A DNA stretch of 24,987 nt. It comes from VRUE01 sp033856195. Its GTDB lineage: Bacteria; Actinomycetota; Thermoleophilia; Solirubrobacterales; 70-9. Shown piece after piece: positions 21,601 to 24,987 of this stretch; positions within the stretch are counted from its first letter, which is position 1; the number at the start of each line of letters is the position of its first letter. The notes below the pieces were generated by a model that was given only the letters and a program-made list of their open reading frames with translations, was not told where the DNA came from and searched no databases. Position numbers and translations under genes: made by a program. The stretch covers positions 1 to 24,987 of the forward strand of contig JAWVFL010000012.1 in the NCBI GenBank assembly GCA_033856195.1, written 5' to 3'.

Positions 21601-21722
21601 GATCCGCGCGGAAAGCGGCAGAGCGAAGCCTGCGACGGATTCAGCGGGAGCTGGGCCTAAAACGCCAGCTTGCGCGTGCTCGCAGGGCAGAGCGAGGGAT
21701 CGGGCGCGGAATCGGCCGGTGA
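18606..21722 (+). CDS. MOBF conjugative relaxase-helicase (TrwC/TraI/TraA-like)
   Basis: This 1038-aa protein would nick the transferred strand at oriT, stay bound to its 5' end, and unwind the element for transfer. From ATG 18606 it begins MLSIGKLGIGQERYYL, the conserved TrwC-type start, with candidate nucleophile tyrosines 14/15 and 26/27. The metal-binding His triad is His153, His164 and His166 (HRSSRNGDPQVHVHAL). A RecD-like helicase follows, with Walker A GEAGTGKT (about 435), Walker B VLLVDEAGM (about 505) and the late motif YAVTTYCAQGTTVDRAYV (about 735). A long coiled-coil tail (about 830-1038) is rich in Glu, Gln and Arg. The frame opens at 18435, but the extension covers the intergenic palindrome and is probably untranslated. 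It is complete and comparable with related relaxases. Confidence 0.93.
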   Translation: MLSIGKLGIGQERYYLDQVAEGAEDYYSGEGEAEGQWLGDSAKDLGLDGAVEADQLTAMLTGHNPATGEPLGLRAVGGRGAVPGFDLTFSVPKSASLLWALGDAEASAAVTVALDRSLDAALGYLQREACWTRRGADAEFVRGNGFLAAGYRHRSSRNGDPQVHVHALVANATQGPDGKWTRLYHPAIYEHAKTAGYIFEAQFRQELTQSLGARWREVHNGIAEIGGFDDAHLRAFSTRRTEILEAAGPGASARSRQIANLTTREAKEQGIGSADLRQRWRERAEGIGLDLSAVRIGERATPDRPVLTVEQLDLAVTEGVSHFDRRDVIQAVAGLLRHGGEVVEIERTADAFLASDAVLPISEGTKEPRFTTRRIWELERKALATAERMRSQGVPPASELIAARVIRSRSTLKADQREMVRRLLSSAEGVTVVIGEAGTGKTYAIVAAAEGWAQAGIELRAAAPTWRAANVMRSEGLSATSIASLLGELDRAARAGTEGLAGGSVLLVDEAGMVDSATLARLIAHADGAGVKLVLVGDPQQLGEIEAGGLFGALAERTEPIYLDQVIRHHHETDREAAKRIREGEGREALSLYRSEERVIVAPNAEARREAMVRDWQEAFAGGEDAVMVAKRNADVEKLNELARAVMRERGRVGSEEIEVGGNAFAAGDQVITRVNDRTLDIYNRERWTVAEVNSTDRTVVLNGVDSSRRVEVDAAYLSRTNPYGDAPALEHAYAVTTYCAQGTTVDRAYVMADPSMDKQEFYVATSRSREETYLYATPEIQAQREEYAPRSPYLREGLDHIAEATQRDGSQTAAHDEAQRFELSELSTPALVERRADLIRRGQEEGGKVARLREAGERVEQSRQNVAQAEGRIAAAESGGRAARKELPDLRRSYEWVSEGLANREREMAELPRPQADQAAMRSELDAVEQVLADRRAPQIAAARIEPPQYIVRELGERPADPAKRENWNRGVKKIESYRQQHGVTDKSRAFGTRPQERSARKAAERSLRRIQRELGLKRQLARARRAERGIGRGIGR

Positions 21723-21735
21723 GGGCGCTGCGCGG

Positions 21736-21800
21736 CGGGCACCCGACGGCCAAATTGTGGCACGGCTTCGCCGTGCGTTGGCCGCCTGTATGGGTGCCCG
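21736..21800. terminator. three-tier nested hairpin after the relaxase gene
   Basis: Outer stem CGGGCACCC / GGGTGCCCG (9 bp), middle stem CGGCCAA / TTGGCCG (7 bp) and inner stem GCACGGC / GCCGTGC (7 bp, TTC loop) are nested in 65 nt. It starts 14 bp after the relaxase stop and ends 18 bp before the stop of the convergent DUF1508 gene. A bidirectional terminator is the simplest reading; a replication or transfer structure is possible. Confidence 0.6.
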
Positions 21801-21817
21801 GCGGCGCGGACGAGCAG

Positions 21818-22021
21818 CTAAGGCAAGTCGCGGTCGTACTTCGTGCCGTCACTGCAATCCACCACATGTGCCGCCTTCGCTCCATTTTGAATGAGTTCAA
21901 TGGAGTGTTCTGCGGGGGCCTTCCGAGTATAGGTCTCGGAAACGGCAATGATCTTGTTGTTATTCGCCTTCAGCTCCCAGTAGAATTGATCGTCCTTACT
22001 CCGCCAAATCGTGAAATGCAT
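21818..22021 (-). CDS. DUF1508 (YegP-like) protein, single repeat
   Basis: This 67-aa protein matches one DUF1508 repeat: FTIWRSKDDQFYWELKANNNKIIAVSETYTRKAPAEHSIELI. The family pattern is 'F.I.....G.F.WRLKA.NG..IA.SE.Y..K..A..GI'. YegP itself carries two copies in about 110 aa, and single-copy forms occur in many bacteria. The biochemical role is unknown. TAGCTT lies 6 nt before the ATG and sits inside a perfect inverted repeat. Base composition is clearly less GC-rich than the chromosome, as expected for a transferred gene. It converges on the relaxase gene through a strong hairpin. Confidence 0.85.
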   Translation of the reverse strand: MHFTIWRSKDDQFYWELKANNNKIIAVSETYTRKAPAEHSIELIQNGAKAAHVVDCSDGTKYDRDLP

Positions 22022-22026
22022 ACAGC

Positions 22027-22044
22027 GAAGCTAGTGGTAGCTTC
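22027..22044 (-). promoter_or_regulatory. -10 hexamer embedded in a 7-bp inverted repeat
   Basis: GAAGCTA-GTGG-TAGCTTC is an exact inverted repeat. On the minus strand its proximal arm supplies TAGCTT (22028-22033), 6 nt before the DUF1508 ATG. Overlap of operator-like symmetry and -10 suggests repression by a bound dimer, possibly one of the XRE proteins. Confidence 0.4.
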
Positions 22045-22110
22045 GGATGTCCCCCACGCTATGGCAGCAGGTGCCGGGGCGCTTCACAAAGGCATAGGAT
22101 TCGCCCCAGG

Positions 22111-23877
22111 ATGGAGGATCTAAAAGGGATCAGGGTGTTTATAGCCACCCCAGGTGGCCTAGACCAAGAGCGTCAGGTGTTTCGAGGCGCTGTCGAGGAG
22201 GTCAACCGGGATGCCTGCGAGCGTGGCTTTGTGTTTATACCCGTGGGTTGGGAGTTTGCTCCCGCTGGGCTAGGCCGACCCCAGGAGCAGATCAACGAGG
22301 AGGTGCGGCGCTGTGACTACTTGGTTCTTCTGCTCCATGACCGATGGGGCACGCCGCCCTCCGACGATGGCGAGTTCACTTCGGGCACCGAGGAGGAGTA
22401 CAACATTGCAAGGGAGTGTGCCTCAAGTGAGGAGCTCCCCATGCGCAACATCGCGGTGCTGTTTAAGGGCGTGGACACCCGTCAGTTGAGTGACCCCGGC
22501 GAGCAGCTGAAAAAGGTTCTTTCCTTTCGGCAGCGCTTGGAGGAGGAGCGCGGACTTCTCTACAAGACGTTTGACTCGACCAGCGAATTCGAGTCCGAGC
22601 TTCGAGGCTTGCTCGTACGATGGCTGCGAGAGCACGGTGAAGACGGGACTGCCGAGCCCCCTTCGGTTCCTCCGCCAAACGAGCCGCCTAGCGGCAGTGA
22701 TGATGTGACGAGTGTGGGGGATGGAGACGAGGGGCTTCTTGCGAGGGCTGAGCAGCTTGCAGACGAAGGCCATCTCACGCGGGCGGAATCGCTCTATGCG
22801 GCGGCGGTTGTTGCACGGACCGACATAGAGGCGATGGTCCAGTACATACGCTTTCTTCGGCGCACCGGCAGGCTAGACCTTGCTGACGCCATGAGTGGCC
22901 GCCTGCTTGAGATCGCAAAGGAACAAAAAGATACCCGTGCGGTGATTGAGGCCCTTTCCAATCAGGCCATCATTCATCGAAAGAAGGGCGAACATGATCG
23001 ATCCATCGCCATACTCGATGAAGCCGTCGAGGTTGCCAAAGATGGGGGGCCGGACGCCCGGAACGATTTGGCGTTCCTCTTGGACAACCTCGGACTGACG
23101 TTGAGGAAGCAGGGCCGGTTCGACGAGGCCCTTGATCGACATCTTGAGGCACTTCAGATCAAGCGCCAGCTTGACGACCAAAAGAGCCTCGCAACGACGC
23201 TGCATCATGCAGCGGCATTGCTCCGACAGAAGGGCCAGTTTGATGAAGCACAGGCGCTGACCGAGGAGGCCGTTAGCGTCTTCCAGAGCTTGGAGTATCC
23301 CCGCGGTGAGGCGCAGGCACGGGCGAACCTAGGCGAGATCTTTGAGCAGCGCGGTGATCTCGACGCGGCGCGCGAGCAGTTCGAGATCTCGCTTCAACTC
23401 AATGAGCAGCTCAATAGCCCAGAGGGTGTGGGGATGAATCTTTGGCAGCTCGGTCGAATTGCCTTGGACGAGGACCGACTGGACGATGCGGAGCTACTAG
23501 CTATTCGAGCGGCCCGTCAGGCGGGAGACGAACAAAGTCGTCCAGAGGCCCTAGGCGCGCCCATGCAATTGATCGGAAACATTGCAATGGAGCGCGGCGC
23601 ATTTGAGCAAGCGGTTCGCAATCTGAGCTACGCCTGCGAACTTAATGTACGCAACGAGCTTGGGGAGGCTTGGTCGCTTGCTGACTTGGCTAGGGCCTAT
23701 GCAGGGGCAGAGGACCCTGAACAGGCACATCGGGTCCTTGGTGAAGCGGAGACGGCTGGGGGTCAGCTGGCTAACGCCAAGTTTCAAGCCGCCCTGGCTC
23801 GGGCTCGCAGGAGTGTCGAGGAGATGGACGCACGTCTCGCGGGCGATGGATCGGAGTCTTCTGAGAAGGGAGGTTAG
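22111..23877 (+). CDS. DUF4062-TPR protein, candidate conflict/defence cargo
   Basis: This 588-aa protein has an N-terminal DUF4062 domain (about 7-105). It opens with IRVFIATPGGLDQERQVF, then PVGWEFAPAGLGRPQEQINEEVRRCDYLVLLLHDRWGTP, and ends with SGTEEEYNIA. A helical part and a Pro-rich linker (178-198) lead to about eight TPR-like repeats (207-570), for example NLGLTLRKQGRFDEALDRHLEALQI and NLGEIFEQRGDLDAAREQF. DUF4062 is found at the N-termini of large signalling proteins in bacteria and eukaryotes and is thought to adopt a TIR-like flavodoxin fold. The TPR half probably senses a ligand or partner. TAGGAT lies 10 nt before the ATG. It is the last gene before attR, the usual cargo position. 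A defence role is inference. Confidence 0.82.
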   Translation: MEDLKGIRVFIATPGGLDQERQVFRGAVEEVNRDACERGFVFIPVGWEFAPAGLGRPQEQINEEVRRCDYLVLLLHDRWGTPPSDDGEFTSGTEEEYNIARECASSEELPMRNIAVLFKGVDTRQLSDPGEQLKKVLSFRQRLEEERGLLYKTFDSTSEFESELRGLLVRWLREHGEDGTAEPPSVPPPNEPPSGSDDVTSVGDGDEGLLARAEQLADEGHLTRAESLYAAAVVARTDIEAMVQYIRFLRRTGRLDLADAMSGRLLEIAKEQKDTRAVIEALSNQAIIHRKKGEHDRSIAILDEAVEVAKDGGPDARNDLAFLLDNLGLTLRKQGRFDEALDRHLEALQIKRQLDDQKSLATTLHHAAALLRQKGQFDEAQALTEEAVSVFQSLEYPRGEAQARANLGEIFEQRGDLDAAREQFEISLQLNEQLNSPEGVGMNLWQLGRIALDEDRLDDAELLAIRAARQAGDEQSRPEALGAPMQLIGNIAMERGAFEQAVRNLSYACELNVRNELGEAWSLADLARAYAGAEDPEQAHRVLGEAETAGGQLANAKFQAALARARRSVEEMDARLAGDGSESSEKGG

Positions 23878-23915
23878 GCTCGCCTTGATGGGCAATCCCA
23901 GATGGCTGCGGCAGC

Positions 23916-23934
23916 GTATCCCGAAATATGTCCC
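23916..23934 (+). repeat. right arm-type site matching the left end
   Basis: The 19 bp here match 13586-13604 at 16 positions, in the same orientation, including an identical AATATGTCCC. It lies 84 bp before the attR core, while the left copy lies 63 bp after the attL core. A further TCCCAGA-like site is at 23896-23902. Confidence 0.5.
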
Positions 23935-23950
23935 CGACTCCACCGATCTA

Positions 23951-23970
23951 GATCGAACTGGATCGAACTC
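23951..23970 (+). repeat. tandem 10-bp repeat GATCGAACT(G/C)
   Basis: Two adjacent 10-bp units differ only in the last base and are preceded by the palindrome GATCTAGATC (23945-23954). Helical-turn spacing near attR suggests binding of excisionase or integrase. Confidence 0.4.
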
Positions 23971-24018
23971 TTAATAATTCTCAGGCACAAATCGGCCGCA
24001 AATGTCTTGTTAGAGCCA

Positions 24019-24060
24019 ATTCTCAGTCCGGAAACCGGGGTTCGAATCCCCGTAGCGGTA
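24019..24060 (+). repeat. attR core (42-bp direct repeat, tRNA-Glu 3' half)
   Basis: Identical to 13481-13522. It contains the anticodon loop through the 3' end of tRNA-Glu but lacks the D arm and 5' acceptor strand, so it is not a functional tRNA. It marks the right end of the element. Confidence 0.92.
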
Positions 24061-24103
24061 TGGCTCTAGCAAGCCAATCTCATCCGTGAGAGGGCCATTT
24101 TTT
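24060..24103 (+). terminator. original tRNA-Glu terminator of the chromosome
   Basis: ATGGC at 24060-24064 pairs with GCCAT at 24094-24098, and TCTCA / TGAGA pair inside, followed by six T (24098-24103). It directly follows the attR core, as the terminator of the uninterrupted tRNA gene would. Confidence 0.6.
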
Positions 24104-24480
24104 GTTTGGCGGTAACGCTCGCGGTCACAGGTGCCAGGCGCGGTGCGGAATCGGCAGCGCTCGCGCGGCTCGAGGGGACGCCGTTGCTGTTACCGCCGTG
24201 TTGCCGCACTGCTATGAATTCTGTTGCCGCTGTTGCCGCCATTGGTGAGAGGGCATCGTAGCTCTCCGAAACAGGAGACGATTCACGCGGTGTCAGCACC
24301 TCTCGCCGGGGATGTGCGCCGATATGCAGGGTTTCGGGCACTTCTGGCGAGAAGTGCCCGAAGCCGTCGGACCGCGCCTGGATGCGGTTTTCACCGGCGC
24401 CGGCCTGGCCGGAAGCCCTCCGAGGTCAACCCTTCGCTGGAGGTCACAAACGCCCGCTAAAACGCGGCCTGAGGTTCTCT
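24104..24480. other. chromosomal stretch without a convincing gene
   Basis: Short frames on both strands here have no recognisable domains, start signals or consistent codon bias. The stretch 24181-24250 holds several GTTGCCG or GTTGCTG units. A perfect hairpin is at 24333-24362 and a small GGTTCT / AGAACC hairpin at 24473-24488 overlaps the stop of the next gene. It may contain remnants of earlier insertions at the same tRNA. Confidence 0.5.
24333..24362. repeat. perfect 13-bp hairpin
   Basis: TTCGGGCACTTCT and AGAAGTGCCCGAA are exact inverted copies with a 4-nt loop (GGCG). No T tract follows. It resembles an intergenic palindromic element (REP-like) more than a classical terminator. Confidence 0.55.
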
Positions 24481-24987
24481 TTAGAACCACGGGCCGGCGG
24501 CGGAATAGGTGAGGAGCGCGAGGACGGCGCCGGCGAGGATCGCCAGGCCCAAGGTCATCGTGCGGGCGCCGGCGCCCGCCAGCCGAGCCTCGGGCGGCCC
24601 GCTGCGACGCCAGTCGGGGAGCGCCAGCGTCGGCACCTCGAGCACGTGCCCGAGCACGTGCAGCGCCATCAGCGCGACCCAGGCGATGAAGCTCAGCTTG
24701 TGGGCGAACTTCAAGGTGTTGCTGGGGGGCCCGGCCACGAGCAGCGCGACACCGGTGCCGAACAGCGCCAGCGTGGTGAACACGACGCCCGGCGCCAGCA
24801 CCCGCAAAGCGATACTCGGAGGGCCCTTGCGAACGTAGGCGGGGTTGCCGGAGTAGTAGCGGGCGAAGCGGTAGCCGGTGCTGCCGAGCTTGAGCAAGAC
24901 CGGCGGGATCAGCAGCATGCCGATGAAGACGTGCGGCCCAAGGAGCTGGCCGATGAAGGGGACCGTCGCCCCCTCGGCGGCCAGCAG
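24481..24987 (-). CDS. multi-spanning membrane protein, C-terminal part (runs off the window)
   Basis: The frame is open to the window edge, giving 168 residues of an N-terminally incomplete protein. Hydrophobic segments include PFIGQLLGPHVFIGMLLIPP, VLAPGVVFTTLALFGTGVALLVAG, LSFIAWVALMALHVLGHVL and LGLAILAGAVLALLTYSAAG. Between them lies a conserved-looking LGSTGYRFARYYSGNPAYVRKGPP loop. Histidines in GPHVF, FAHKL and ALHVLGHVL sit in or near membrane helices, as in b-type cytochromes, so a haem-binding membrane protein is possible. I know this type only as uncharacterised actinobacterial proteins. An internal ATG at 24918 is unlikely to be the start because the same fold continues upstream of it. 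Confidence 0.75.
   Translation of the reverse strand: MLAAEGATVPFIGQLLGPHVFIGMLLIPPVLLKLGSTGYRFARYYSGNPAYVRKGPPSIALRVLAPGVVFTTLALFGTGVALLVAGPPSNTLKFAHKLSFIAWVALMALHVLGHVLEVPTLALPDWRRSGPPEARLAGAGARTMTLGLAILAGAVLALLTYSAAGPWF

Larger units (their letters stand above)
13481..24060 (+). mobile_element. integrative mobilizable element in tRNA-Glu (MOBF relaxase, DUF4062-TPR cargo)
   Basis: A segment of about 10.5 kb is bounded by an exact 42-bp direct repeat of the tRNA-Glu 3' half. It carries a tyrosine integrase next to the intact tRNA, an AlpA-like HTH candidate excisionase, a MOBF relaxase-helicase, several small regulators and a cargo gene beside the right repeat. No coupling protein, FtsK/TraB, VirB-like or replication-initiator gene is visible, so it can probably be mobilized but not self-transferred. 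The DNA of the cargo and membrane-protein genes is visibly less GC-rich than the flanking chromosome, consistent with transfer. Whether it still excises is not shown. Confidence 0.9.

Noticed and set aside
24019..24060. Second tRNA-Glu gene
   Set aside because: Only the 3' half is present, without the D arm and 5' acceptor strand, so it is the attR copy and not a functional tRNA.
13450..24060. Prophage interpretation of the segment
   Set aside because: No capsid, terminase, portal, tail or lysis gene is visible, while a complete MOBF relaxase is.
24181..24250. GTTGCCG-like repeats as a CRISPR array
   Set aside because: The units are too short (about 7 bp), irregular and without spacers, and no cas gene is present.
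24066..24341. Short minus-strand frame directly after attR
   Set aside because: It crosses the terminator and the GTTGCCG repeats. Its composition is that of translated non-coding DNA.
24312..24512. Short plus-strand frame right of attR
   Set aside because: It contains the perfect hairpin, overlaps the membrane-protein stop region and shows no domain or ribosome site.

Overview
The window looks like a chromosomal segment of a high-GC actinobacterium, most probably of the class Thermoleophilia (Solirubrobacterales-like soil lineages). The reasons are the GC-rich coding sequence, two F420/FMN-type (Ddn-like) oxidoreductases, a DUF7144-like membrane protein, and a secreted Gly-rich protein ending in a 'PDTS..F.FSS...FQCKID.G' module of a kind I associate with that class. 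Many genes appear to be transcribed without a leader: a TANNNT -10 hexamer lies 6-8 nt before the start codon.

Left chromosomal part (1-13,450). In order: a Ddn-like oxidoreductase, an orphan branched-chain-amino-acid-type ABC binding lipoprotein, a second Ddn-like oxidoreductase, a cupin, a secreted Gly-rich/Ig-like protein, an amidase-signature enzyme, a MocR-type (GntR/aminotransferase) regulator divergent from a FAD amine-oxidase-like enzyme, a NUDIX hydrolase coupled to an RDD membrane protein, a DUF7144-like membrane protein, a subfamily-I-like haloalkane dehalogenase, a calcineurin-like phosphoesterase divergent from an alpha/beta hydrolase, tRNA-Leu(CAG) and tRNA-Glu(CTC). Converging genes overlap or meet in strong hairpins.

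Mobile part (13,481-24,060). A 42-bp direct repeat of the tRNA-Glu 3' half (anticodon loop to 3' end) bounds about 10.5 kb. This segment holds a tyrosine integrase next to attL, an AlpA-like excisionase candidate, two unrelated membrane-anchored small proteins, a cluster of minus-strand small genes (a three-gene overlapping operon with two paralogous XRE regulators, plus possible toxin/antitoxin-like proteins), a small HTH protein, a 1038-aa MOBF (TrwC/TraI-like) relaxase-helicase, a single-domain DUF1508 protein, and next to attR a DUF4062-TPR protein. I see no coupling protein, type IV secretion genes or replication initiator. The element is therefore best read as an integrative mobilizable element (IME) that would need another element's transfer apparatus. 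The DUF4062-TPR gene is the likely cargo and the best candidate for an undescribed conflict/defence protein. Matching 19-bp arm-like sites near both ends support the boundaries.

Right chromosomal part (24,061-24,987). The original tRNA-Glu terminator comes first, then about 380 bp without a convincing gene but with a perfect 13-bp hairpin, then the C-terminal part of a multi-spanning membrane protein on the minus strand that runs off the window.
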